Part shown: positions 12,552-24,466 of the stretch, piece by piece
How positions within the stretch are numbered: the first letter of the stretch is position 1
Layout: every line of letters starts with the position of its first letter
NCBI RefSeq assembly: GCF_026914265.1
Contig: NC_069130.1
Span: 16,012,366-16,076,365, forward strand
Reading direction: 5' to 3'
From: Mya arenaria
Lineage: Eukaryota; Mollusca; Bivalvia; Myida; Myidae
Length of the DNA: 64,000 nucleotides
Notes under the pieces: generated by a model
The model's database searches: none
Seen by the model: the letters and a program-made list of their open reading frames with translations, nothing else
What the model was told of the DNA's origin: nothing
Program-made: the position numbers and the translations under genes

Positions 12552-15500
12552 TTAGCAGCAATTACAATTCATCGCAGCCCTTGCGATAGCAGCTACAGAA
12601 AACAACGTGGCCAAAATTGCGTTGTAGCTGATTCCTAAGACTGCAACCGACTGCATGGTGGCGATGATGCCTGCTGCAGGCACGGCACCGCTCAACAAGC
12701 CCATGAAGGGGGCGGCATTGAAATTGGCCATTATTCCCGCAGCTCCAAAACCCAAAGCTGGCAGACCAAATGTAACAAGGGCTATAAGAGCTAGAACGCC
12801 TGTAAATCCTACAGCTGCAGGACCCCCAAGGCACCAGAAAATACAACTGAATTGATCTTTTGTGTATTCGTGACCGATTTCACACCAGACCTCTGAAAAA
12901 TTTAAAAAAGATGCATTGTAATTTTGATAAATTAAGCTGATGTTGGAACGTTTCAAGACAATTATGTGCGGAACGAAGAACTACACCTACAATCTGTTTT
13001 TGTCGTTGATCTTCTTCCGTAAATACTGTTCTTGTAGCAGGTAAAAATGGGCATTGTACACCAGATTAGCACTAACATTATTTTTTTCAGTAACTAATCT
13101 CAATTATTTAATAGAATGTGTTACGCTTCGATATCATATAAATTGTTTTATATTAGGGTACCTAAATTTATAATATATTTAACTTGGTAATAACACGCAT
13201 AAGGAATGAATTCTACTAGGTAGACATACCAGTAATCTTTTATAACGGAAATTACGGATTTTTTAATGGAAAAGTACGAAATAACTGCTAAACTACTAAA
13301 TTGTAAACTATGTGGTACTTCTGTTTCAATGCATCGTACACATTAATACCAAGTCTATATCAGTTTTCGACAATTTTCTTTTTTTCTTGCAAATTGATCA
13401 TCTGGTGCACAGTTGCTTTAATGGTGTAGGGGCTAAATTTTAGAAGCTACGTGCGACCTACCATGTGTAAAACAATTAAAAGTGACACAATTATTCAAAA
13501 CCAATATATACACATGTATAACAAGTATAAATTTTGAGCGATAAATCTTACAATATTTATGCAAAAAATACCGGAAACAAGCTCAGTAGCAAAAAGTTTA
13601 AACATAAACCCGGTTTAGTGGCACTGGGCAAACGCCAAAGACATAGAACACAAAATCACAAACAAGAAACATAGATAATTTGTATGTTTATTAAGAATTG
13701 TTAGGTACCGCCTTGGAACGGTCAGTAAAATGTAAATTTACTGGGGGTTTAAACCAGTTTATGTGCACAAACCTCACGCTTATCCCAACAATCCTTAATA
13801 AAGATAAAACGCAAAAGGTAAATCTATCAAAGTATGTTTAACTTGAGGAAAATTATGAATAAAACAAATAATAATAAACGTAAAGGTAAACCCCAAGGAC
13901 TTCTATGATTAAAGATCCCAACTCAATCTGCAGACGGAGGGAAACAATTCAGACCACCTTATGCAAACACTTTTTAAAGATACGATGCAGTCATTGTTAG
14001 AAACTAAAAACATCCCACACAGTCTGCCTTATAAAATAAAAGGTTTAAAACTGTGTAATCATAGAGTTTCATAATAAAAAGCATCATTGTACTAAAACTA
14101 GGAACAAATAAAGAAAAACATTATTAAAAATAAAAGCGACTTGTATTTGCTAATCTCTCCTTCCAAATGATTTGAAAATGTAAAATATTTGAAGAAAATG
14201 AAGTCACATGCCAAAACACTCGGAGTCAGCCAAAACGTTTTCGCCAAATACGGTTTTAAAGATAACATGAATGAGCAAAATCTTCATAAAAAAGCACTGA
14301 AAGTTTAGTTATGAAAGGATGCTATATTCAACCCAATATTTTGTTTCAGGTATTCATCTTCAAAAACAAGAAGGCAAGTGCTCTTCAAAATATTGCCTTT
14401 ATATCCACGGTTTAAATAAAATCCAAGTAATTCATTAAGTCTATATTGCCCAACTACCTGCTGGAAACATTTTAATTTTACGAATTTTCTTTAAAACATC
14501 ACCATAAAAATCGGGATGAGATATACTTTCAGCAATGAGCGATTTAAGACTACTATTGTACTTTGATTCGAGATTATAATGACCATTAACAAATTTTAAG
14601 AAAGTTTTCCTTAATTCAAAATATCTGAAACCCTGTTTTAGAATATTTTGCGTCATAAGTTTACTGCGAAAGCTGTACATATTCTAGCAAATCTTATCAA
14701 CTGTGCAATAAAAACACCATTACAATACTTACTCAATAATGCATATATAAAAATATTAATTACTGATAACAAGAAAGTATTTAATATCTAAACCCGCAAA
14801 AATATAAAACGAGTGGTGAGTGCTTAAAAATAATTGTGATCTATTATCGTCTTATATGGTAGAAATACCGTATTTTCTGCACCTCTCTTTCAAAGAAAAT
14901 CACAGCATCCTTATTAAAACCAATGTTTTCAACATGTATTCATCCTTTTTGATATATTAAAACAATTGTATTAATTATGGTAAATCTGTTTTGGGATTAC
15001 GCGTGTTAGAAGATTAATAGAAGGAAAATAACTGCTGTGAGATAAAAATAAAACGCAAAAACAATTGGACGCGATGCCCATGAGTGTATAAAAAAGTAGG
15101 TGCTACATGCTACGTTTCATACTACATAGTATCTATAACGTATTCAAGGGCCATAACGTGTTTTAGTCCAAGTAAGGTTTAACAAAAAGTTCACATCAGC
15201 CCAATGCTGACAAATAAATGCAGATGCAATATATTTGTTGCTATATGCGACAAAACATATCTCAGATCATGTTTAACTAGTTTAAGTGCAAAGACCACTT
15301 GTACGTCCGAGTCCCGTGTGATAGAAAATGACAAATGCACAAAAGCCTATGCAAAGAAACATACTTATTAAGTTTCATGAGAGTATGTGCAAAAACGTTT
15401 ATGTTTGATAAGCCATAGAATTGTTCAGACCAATATTAACTAGGTTAAAGGACAAAACCCTTGTTAGACCAAGTAAAATATGAAAGAAATCGTAGGTGCA

Positions 15501-17289
15501 AAACTACTCATTCAGCCCATAAGTAATCCATTGAAGCTTCATTAGTGAATGTATAATGTTTATGGTGCTCTTTTCGAGGAAAAAATGGCACCCTGAAAAT
15601 AAGGAAGCTTACTGCTACAAAATTTCCACTTAAATGGCCATGCTGGAAACATCGAGTCTATGTGTCTGTCCTGGATGGCAGTGCGCATGTGCAGAACACA
15701 AGCCTCTCTATGTTCTCGCTCTCTGTAGCCATAAATGGATTCAGCAACGCAATGCAGCAACTCGTTTACAGTTCTGGAAAATACGAAAATTAAACTATTC
15801 CATCAATTTATATTTAAAACATTGGGTTAGGTGATAGTTTTAAAAGTATATGACTTAAATTTAACAAAATAGTTCACTAAGGGATACGCAACATTCCAGG
15901 TTACAGGCGATAGTATTAACCAGTGTGCTTACCGGACAACCTGATTAAGAATATTAATTGAAAGACGTCAACTTACGTGCATGAGTCGTTTGTAATCGTT
16001 CTGATGTATCTGATGGGCTCGCAGTCTGACCTCTTGAAAGCATCTTCGATTTTCTGCACATCGGCACAAACATCATCAGGCGCTAGGCTTCCTGTAATGA
16101 CATTATATTAATAGGAAGGCTTTAGTGTCTTTTTAATGCTAACTCAAACGCAAAAGAATCTTAATTAATAACTGACAAACATTGTCAAATCATGATGTTC
16201 TTTCATAGTGCAAAAGTGTGCGGAAAAGGCAAATAAAAAAAACGTTTAGAAATTTATTTACATTTACTTTGGATGCACATTGGTTCCAGAGAAAAATGAA
16301 CATGATTTTTAATATGTTTTGGTGTTTCATGGAGTACGACCATTTTTTGTGTCAACATTTTAAATATTTTTCTGACTACCTGGTATGTTTAAAATGAGAA
16401 ATATATTCAAATGAATAGTGCCAAATGGTGACTTGAATTCATTTCTAGTCACAATATTAAGGGCAAATATCTGTCTTCCAATTAAATCAATCAGTAAAAA
16501 GCAACGTGCTGTTTTTGGTAGTTAAAGCAATACTCAATCTGTTACAAGTTTTTATGAAAAAAGGTTATATTTCGGGCCAAAAATCCATAAAAGATTGTTT
16601 ATTATTTGCTTCGATTTAAATAAAAACTACATATATCTCGTGTTTATGTCATTCAGGTCCACTTTTGTACTGTGGAAGACACTGAACAACAAACAGTGAC
16701 ACAATGTACTAACAACACAAAAGACACACACATTAATACAAATTAAACCGGAACCTCTTGAGTCACCGCCCTGGAACGGTCAGCACAACAAAAAAACAAC
16801 CAGGGGTTCACTTTGTTATGGCTTTCGAACCTAACATTTGTCTAAGATGTATCCATTTACTACCTGCTTACGATTTTATAAACGAAGTCAAATCCAAAAT
16901 AGCAATGCTTTATTGCCACCACTGTAATAAAGCAATCTAAGATATACGCTTTTTACCATTTGGCAGTGAATACATTACTTAATATACAAATGAAGTTGTT
17001 TGCATAAATGTATACAATATTCAATAGACCTTTAACTGCAGTAAGCATTCGTATGATCGATAAACTGCTCGCCTATCTTAATCATGAACAAAAAGCTATA
17101 TACCCCACGCTATTTAAAGAACAAAAAAGGTTTAAACGTTGACGTCGTCTATAATTGCGTATCTGTTAAACTGAACAGAACCAAATATATTTTATCTTAA
17201 AAGATAAATAAAGTTTAACAAATCATAGAAACGTTAAACATACCTGAAAAATTAATCATACTCATGGCCATAAAACATAAAAGAAACAT
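12552..17289 (-). CDS. IFI27/ISG12-like (Ifi-6-16 family) protein with cysteine-rich N-terminal region, copy 2
   Basis: The four coding exons are 17289-17244, 16091-15977, 15773-15613 and 12892-12552, with GT-AG introns and the same phases as copy 1; 220 aa. The start shown matches copy 1 (MFLLCFMAMSMINFS signal peptide). An in-frame ATG at 17304 would add MQGVK and has no equivalent in copy 1. Exon 2 has one extra codon (TYR-ILE-ARG run against TYR-ARG). Exon 3 is almost unchanged (PAW for PEW, KFC for KVC), while the Ifi-6-16 exon has diverged more (PFMGLLSGAVPAAG for the [14 protein letters not shown] of copy 1). All cysteines of the N-terminal region and the CNCC tail are kept. Both copies are open across every junction, which argues that both are functional. 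Subcellular site and trigger are not visible in the sequence. Confidence 0.9.
13049..13422 (-). mobile_element. MITE copy (TTAAAG...TGTACACC family), internally deleted
   Basis: The left end reads GCATTGTACACCAGATTAGC and the right end CATCTGGTGCACAGTTGC, as in 3159-3670. It lacks the tRNA-like head. It sits at the orthologous place of copy 2, so the element predates the segmental duplication. Confidence 0.7.
13561..14719 (-). mobile_element. 5'-truncated LINE insertion with target-site duplication
   Basis: It is flanked by TTACAATATTTAT (13548-13560) and TTACAATACTTAC (14720-14732), while copy 1 has a single site (TTACAACATTTAC near 3796), so this is a clean insertion after the duplication. 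Minus-strand reading at 14680-14441 gives 79 codons ending in stop with SHPDFYGDVLKKIRKIKMF, typical of the C-terminal end of mollusc LINE polymerase proteins. The remaining ~870 bases are the 3' UTR. The element is severely 5' truncated and is not active. Confidence 0.75.
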
Positions 17290-18330
17290 TTTAACTCCCT
17301 GCATTTCTAGTCGAATTATTTATGAATTTTTTATTCACACAACTTATCTGATCTGCTCGACAAAGAACCGGTATGATATTCAACAATCAATGAGTTGAGT
17401 AAGTTTGTAAAGAAGGTAGAGTCAATATCAGTATGATATATATGGAAAGACGTGCGGGACATTCTAATTGCTAATTCGTATTTGACAATTGACTTTTGCT
17501 TTTGTCCGCCAATTACTTTTTGAAAATATCGTGTTGCCGATTGACAAAGTCTTCCATTAAAGATTGCAAGTGAAACATACAAACTATTTCAGATTTTGCA
17601 AATATTACAAACAGATGTTTTATATATTGCTATGCAACAAGTAAAGCGTGTGCTCTAGGGGTTAAAAACAGAATTTGGTATTTTCGATCCTATATTTATT
17701 TGATAATTAAATATCACTAAATATATGTTTTCAGGAAATGTCATCCGGAATGTTATTGTGTGTATTGGCAACGTTCCCATTAAAATTGCTAAAAAATGAC
17801 TTGGTTTGACTAATAACTTTAATTCCACCGGAGTATTTGTAATATTACATAATTAGACAATGTGCACAATTTCTGACTCAAGAGTACGTATTATCAGCAC
17901 TGTACTGTACTATTTGTATCTTATGTCATATATATGACCATAAAACCAAATTAAAGTGTCAAGTGTTGGGCTTTATTCTACGATTTGAAAACATATAAAC
18001 ATAGAATATTGAGATATGATGATAAACGTACGAAACAGTCATCAGATTCAATTCAAAAGTTTTTTGTCATTGTTTCCATTGACTCTTTCACATGACTTCT
18101 TAAAAGTTTGAATTAAGAAAAGTACGGTAATAATCTAAATTATTTTCAAGATTTACTTACATTAACAGTTATGTTTTGTAAACAATTTAGTGTTGATATA
18201 CTTGAGATGCACTTGCACATGTTTAAGTTTAAAGCACTTTTGTGACCAAATATTTATTTCACAATTATCTTATACAATCATTATAAAGGAATATATCGGT
18301 TCCAAATCGCCTTATTCATTCATATGCAGT

Positions 18331-20710
18331 ACCTTTTCCTTTTTTTATTCTTTTTAAAGTTTGTCATTGCCATAATTTTCAGTCAATAGTTGCTTAAGAT
18401 TGAACTATGCATGGTGAATGTAAATCGAAATTATCAGTATATTTCCTCCGTAACGGTTGATTGACTGACATAAAATACGGACCCATAGTTATGTTATCCC
18501 TACAATGTTGTAAGTCAAACTTTAACATGCTGTTCAGAAAAAATGATACATTAGTAATCCCAAGGTATTAACACATAATACAGATTTTTGCAACATTTTG
18601 TTTTTCGAATTTGTACCATTTTTGTTCAGGTTGCATTTAACTGCTTAAGGTGAAATATTTTCACATTTTAATTAAATAAAAATATTTTAAGTTGTGTGTT
18701 TGTTAAATGATGCATATGTAAGTAAAACAAAATAAAAATACATAAACAATACTAGGAAAAAAGTCACAAAAGGAGAACCCAAAACTTAAAAAGCAGAATG
18801 TAAACAAGGTTTGTTTTAAGATTTGGTAAGTAAACGTCATAAGACCCCTGTCCCTATGTAGTAATCTGGTATACCATTTTGTGAAATCTCAAGCGTAATA
18901 TTACTGTATCCCTTATTTTTGATTATGTAGAAGAAAAAAAACTATTTTCTTTGTGGTCTCTTGCAACAAGGTTGAGATGCTACTATTATCAAATTTCCTT
19001 TTTGGAAGATTTTAATAAATCTCAAGACATTTGTCTCTCTGTGTTCTAGCTGTACTTTTGCTTTCTTTCTGTACTACCTTTAACTGACGCTTGCGTATCT
19101 TCACGTAGGCAGTATTAGCCCGGGCCTGCACGTGATTTTCAAATATGATATTTCAAACAAGTCCAAAGTACATTCAACGCTGAAAATGTATGGGGCTATA
19201 TGCTTGGGGTTATAATCTTAGCCAGATCTGAACTGGTTGTTATGCCTAGAGTGAGAAAACCAGCTACGGGGACACGGCGAGTAATCTGACTTAAATTACT
19301 TAAATTTAAAAACATCTTATAAACATGATCACATCAACTATTTCCCATGACATGCCTCCTGAATGCCCCTTTACTAGCCAATCCGCATGCGGGGGCTTCT
19401 ACCCAACTCAGTTAACAAAACCAATTGATGACTGGATCAAAGAAAAACATATTCACGAGTGACTATGAAATTAATTACGATCTTGCATAAAATTAACAAA
19501 TTTTCTGTTTCTTTAATTTTTACTGTCGGAGATGTATTGGATTGATTTTTTCTAAATCTTGATTTAAAAAAAAGTGTAGCCCAGTTCTCCATGGCATGTA
19601 TTTTCATGAACACCGTGTCAGTCATTGGACATATTAAATGTCATTAAAAACATCGTTTCACAGTCAGAAATAATTATCTAGTTTATTAGAATTATCTAGA
19701 ACCATCTTACTTTTACTCTAGTTTTGAATCTGTCATATTTCACAGCATATAAAAGTCCTGATGGTTTCAATCGATACATTGAGCATTCATTCGTATTATT
19801 TAAAAGGACATACTTACCTTCAATACTCTACGAAATGTGATATCGTCCTAAACGGGGGGACGATTTTGTATCCTTGCTAATCTTCAAATCTTTACTGCAA
19901 ATTTAAGTTTAATGTTTGCAGTACTCCTTACAAATATCAAGACAGCTAATTCAGTTGTGCGTGTTCAATCTAAATATATTAACATATTACAAAATACAAC
20001 TTTATTACAGCAGTTAAATGCTCTGAGCTACAAAATCATACTTTCTTTACTGAATATTTAGTGTTTAGTATTGTGTATGGTTAACAAACACGATATAATT
20101 GAATAGAAGTTTTGAGTTGTACACGATGCATTTTAAATATTGTTCAATCGGTACGGATAACATTACTTTTCTATTCTAGTTTAATAGCTGTTGAGAACCA
20201 CTACGACACCAATGCATTGGCAAATAAACAACTTTATTGTAGCTCTTTCAACAATAATTGAGCTAACTTAATCTATTTTCCCGCGGTGTTTCACACAAAA
20301 GAGAGGAGCAACCAATAAATTCGTATTGTGCTAAATCATACCCCTATAATTACTGACACGGACATTGGATAATATTTTCTTTGGGTACTTAATAAGCGGT
20401 TTTATTATATGTCATTAACAATATAAGGCCTGTTAAAGACAGTTTTACTCCATATTCAGCCTACATAAGTTTAATCTATTAGAAGTTAGCTGAACGAACT
20501 CGTGCCCCATATTGGTATCAAATTGCAGTTTGACTTGAAATCTTGATAAGGCATTCACTATTTTGGCAAGCACATTTGTAAATATTCAAAACCAATAAAT
20601 AATTGAATGAGGTATGGTATACCCTTGTACTGGCAATACGTGTGAGTTTTTGCTAGGGGAGGTCACTGCGTAAGAGTTCAACAATTCGTTAGTTGTATGT
20701 AACCTGCATC
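18331..20710. other. Spacer without a supported gene
   Basis: AT-rich sequence with only short open frames, such as 19437-19625 on the minus strand, that resemble no family. I see no tandem array, splice chain or transposon ends. Confidence 0.5.
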
Positions 20711-21912
20711 GACAAATCGGCCCCTTACCAAATCGGCCTACTACCAAATCGGCCCCTAAGACGTTTCGGCCCTGCCATTTCGTCCCCTTAATTAAAATGA
20801 CTCGAGATGTTTCGGCCCCTTAGTGATTTTCAACAGAGACATTTCGGCCCCTTAATTTTAATTTTTATCTTGAATATAAAGAAAAACATTGTAGGTCGTC
20901 TTATAAATGTAAATGTGGATGTGAAAAAGACATTCAAAAACGTGTGAATGACTAAATGTCTTTAATTTGTTAATGTTATTTACAGTTGATTAAAGAAGAT
21001 TTGAGTAATATATACAACGTAAGTATTTATAATAAATTGTTTCTAAAAGTAGGTACCATTTGTTTTAAACGTGTTGCTGTGCTACTGTTAAATTTTCGTG
21101 TATTGGATATTATAAACGCGTTGTTGTGCTACTTTTATTTTATTGTGTAATGGAATTTTGTTAAAAATTATAATGTCTGATTCTGATATATATATATATA
21201 TATCATACAATGTTTACTTTCAGGTCTATGGCAGGCCCTCCGCTCCGTTTTTCCGGGTACCCAGCTAAAGGGATGTGCATTTTCATTGGTGCCAGTCTGT
21301 TCTGCGCCACGTCCAGCACCTGGGGCTAAAGGCAACTTATGAGCGGAGAGAGGGAGCCTACCAGCTCATCAGGAAGTTTTCTGCCGGTCGGTCAACCCTG
21401 CAGTTTTACGTTTTGCTGAGTCTGCTGCTGAGGGAATCCAAAATGGTGAAGGTAACACATCAACTGGTGTCGGAGGCAGTCCTTGGCCGTCAGCGTCGAG
21501 AGCGCTACAGAGACATCGACGCCAGGATCATGGATGAGTGGGACTCATGCGATTCGCATGAGGTCACTTGCGAAGAGTTCCTGAAAAATGTTGGTGCCAT
21601 CTACGGCGGCCGATAGGTGTTTGGTCAAGACTGATGTTAGACAATGGACATTACATTATACATATTATTAGCAACATAGTTATGTATAATATTTAAAGAT
21701 TATTTAAAAAATAAATAAGTTTAAACATTTCTTCTTCAACTCTATTTCGTTTTATAAAAATATATTTAGAAATAAAAAATAAAATAAAAATAAGGGCCGA
21801 AACGTCTCGGTAATCAGGGGCCGAAACGTCTACGTGATGGGGACGATTTGGTAAGGGGCCGAAAAGGTAACCGTTTGAGCTAGGGGCCGATTTGGTAAGG
21901 GGCCGATTTGTC
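20711..21912 (+). mobile_element. MULE-type DNA transposon relic with repeated CGGCCCCTTACCAAAT ends
   Basis: The left end starts GACAAATCGGCCCCTTACC and the right end is its reverse complement (GGTAAGGGGCCGATTTGTC). Both ends contain a run of further diverged units (TTTCGGCCCCTTA) in opposite orientation, giving complex subterminal inverted repeats about 150 bases long. Between them is one fragment of MULE transposase. I see no obvious flanking 9-base duplication. The element is too short for an autonomous copy and its coding part is broken. Confidence 0.75.
21224..21616 (+). pseudogene. MULE transposase C-terminal fragment, frameshifted
   Basis: After a splice-acceptor-like TTTACTTTCAG the reading frame gives LWQALRSVFPGTQLKGC. 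A single extra base then moves it to the frame HFHWCQSVLRHVQHLGL, which runs open to the stop at 21614-21616. The joined motif (GC-HFHW with a following ...V..LGL..Y) is the classic end of the MULE transposase catalytic region; the C-terminal tail ends in FLKNVGAIYGGR. The N-terminal zinc-finger and the first catalytic residues are missing, so this is a dead fragment. Confidence 0.75.
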
Positions 21913-22349
21913 TGGTAGCCAATCTGTTAACTGCTCCATACACCAAACTGAAAGTAGACTTGAACGATATTGACAACAGGTAGGAAAATATTGTTACAAT
22001 GCGTATTAAATTAATGTTTAGACATAACTTTGTAAAATAAGTTATAGATCCACTGAATAACGTTATGAAGTGACCTCTTTTAAAACACATTAGATTGATT
22101 AATTTTAATTTCTATAAAGTATAATTAAAATTCTATCACAGGAAATTGACTCAGTGATTGGGTCGACGTTATATTCTATACACGCTCACAGTCTGACCAT
22201 TGGAATCTATACACACTTATTTTTTTCCGTAAAGTAAACCATGAAACTGTTGACTGCGACCATTTCAACTAGTTTTATTTCCGGATAGCCTTTTAAGCTC
22301 CCGTTTTAGTATAATAACTCTTTTAAGGATTATAACTTGGACTTCCAAT

Positions 22350-22475
22350 ATGTCGACATGGATAAACAGCCTCAAGTCAACTTTGTTAGTGCTCCGTCAC
22401 CATGATGTGTCGCTGTGGTACGAAAGGATTGGGATCAAGTTTGCTAACAGTAAAAGATATATGATTTTACTTTGA
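22350..22475 (+). CDS. Possible first exon or small ORF, 41 codons, unknown
   Basis: An ATG opens MSTWINSLKSTLLVLRHHDV and the frame runs to a TGA. A weak donor (ACA|GTAAAA) lies at about 22449. The composition is less AT-rich than the flanks and reads like coding sequence, but I recognise no family. Downstream, 22828-22887 is an exon-like segment (acceptor TAATTTCAG, donor GTAATG) and 23232 follows another acceptor (TTTAATTGCAG), but joining them gives early stops. A spliced non-coding RNA or a degenerate gene is as likely as a protein gene. Confidence 0.2.
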   Translation: MSTWINSLKSTLLVLRHHDVSLWYERIGIKFANSKRYMILL

Positions 22476-24460
22476 CGTTTGAAATATCAAAGACGAATAT
22501 TTGAATGTTATTTTATGTATGTTTGGTTCATAATGGTACTTTATCAAGTGTTTGTGGTTTTTAATGACTGATGCATAACATTCTTAATGCAATGTCAGAT
22601 TCTAATTGAGAGAATTGCTCCCATTTGTCCAAATTTTATTTTCATCAATTGTGGCAATGAAAGCAGATCAGATATCATGCACAGTAAAGATTTTCCTTCT
22701 CTTTTTATAATATATCTTGAAGAATATCAAATACTGTGGGAACTGAAAGGTTTTATACCAAGACTTACAGTCATAGTTGATAATGACAAAGTAATCAAGT
22801 ATTGCATTATTCAAATATAATTTCAGGTTATGCAGATTGGTGAGAGCAATATGATGAGGGAAGGCAGGAAAGAGTCTTATTGTCTGGTAATGTTAACAAG
22901 AAATGTTTAAAACACCTTCTTTTTTAATCATGATTTCCAGTATGATATCATGTGTATTGTGATCCTAGAATTGGACTTTTTTCTTTAATTGATTTTTAGG
23001 AATATTTAACTGCTTCAGACTTTGAATTAATATCATGACAGTAAAGCAAACCACTAAGTATGTTTTAATATATTTTGCCTAATACTATCGTACATGCCAT
23101 CCATAAAGCATACTTTTGTTGTAAAAAAAATTCTTAATATTTGCACAATAGGTTTTAAGACTTTGATTTTTTGAAGGTGATCAACAAAAGAAAGATTTTT
23201 CATTTTCTTTTATATTATGATTTAATTGCAGTATGTACTCATGGCAAAATGGTGTTCGAGAGGTGGCGAATAAGGATTTGCTTGCAGCATTGAAGAACGA
23301 TAATATGTATGTGGTATTCGTTTTCATCTAAATATGTGAATACTGTGTTAAACTTTAAATCTTGCCATGAAATAAGTATCATGTATTCCAATTTCAATTT
23401 GCCAGTATTACTATATCATAATCCTTAAAGATCCTCTACAACTAAACTTTATGCAAAAATGTTTTTTATACATTTGAAATTCTTGTAATTTCCTGCTAAC
23501 AGCATTTATTCATGTATTGCATATAAACTGATAAATGCCCAAGATTGCCAAAGAAATTGCTAACTGCTGATCTTTGATAAATGGGGATGGTTTTAATCTA
23601 TATCTTTATTATTTATTTTTTCAGGCAAAGAACAGAAAGAAAGGTTCTCTTAACATAGAAAGTAAAGAAATAATGAAGTTTACACTACAGTCCACAATCT
23701 GGATGTGTTTCCTTTGTTATTTGAACATGATTTATTTTAACTTACATAACAAGTATGCACTACAATAATGAAAATCTATATTGATAGTAATGATATTCCA
23801 TTAAACATGGACATGGAAAAAATATTCTTTGACAGTGCAAGATAAGATAAATCCAGACATAGTCAGAGTCTTCAGTTAACTTGGATGTGTTCCATTTGTT
23901 TCATCCACATACTTGAAATTTGTCTTGTAACTAAGTGTATTTTTATGAGGTTAAGTGGTGAGTAATAAACCTTTATCATAACATTTTCTTAATTGGGGAT
24001 AGTATGTATTTATGTTGACACTATGTGTACCTTCATTCTCTTCATTTTTCTGTACGAAACAAGACCGAATGTGTCATTTTAGTTTAACCATTTTAAACTG
24101 TATTTATTATACTCTTCATTACCCATTCGTATATTATCAAACATTTTAACAAATTTAAATGTGTTGTTATTTTGATTATATTGTATTGATGTCATAGGGT
24201 ACATGTACATGTCCATTCCTAGCCTTCAAGATAAAACAGATATATTCTTTGTTGTAAAATGTGTTCTTTATGCATATACATATAGAGTGGCTACAGAAAA
24301 CTCAACATTTTTTCTTACAAAATATCTAAGGGTTTCCCTGCATGTGATATCTGCATTCAGTGTACCTCATGTTATATAATACATTGTATATGATCAATAA
24401 AACACTTTAAGAACCAAAGCTGTTGCTAAATACTTTTTAAAAGCTGTATATGTACAAGAC
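22476..24460. other. Spacer with exon-like islands only
   Basis: It holds the two exon-like islands described for 22350-22475, at 22828-22887 and near 23232-23310. Poly(A)-signal-like AATAAA occurs near 23966 and 24396. Nothing recognisable is encoded. Confidence 0.3.
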
Positions 24461-24466
24461 AATATT

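Larger units (their letters stand above)
12180..18330. repeat. Segmental duplication, copy 2
   Basis: Counterpart of 640-7196, with the full four-exon IFI27-like gene. It lacks the 1859-3080 block and carries a private LINE insertion at 13561-14719. The 17600-18170 stretch has poor counterpart in copy 1. Confidence 0.9.
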
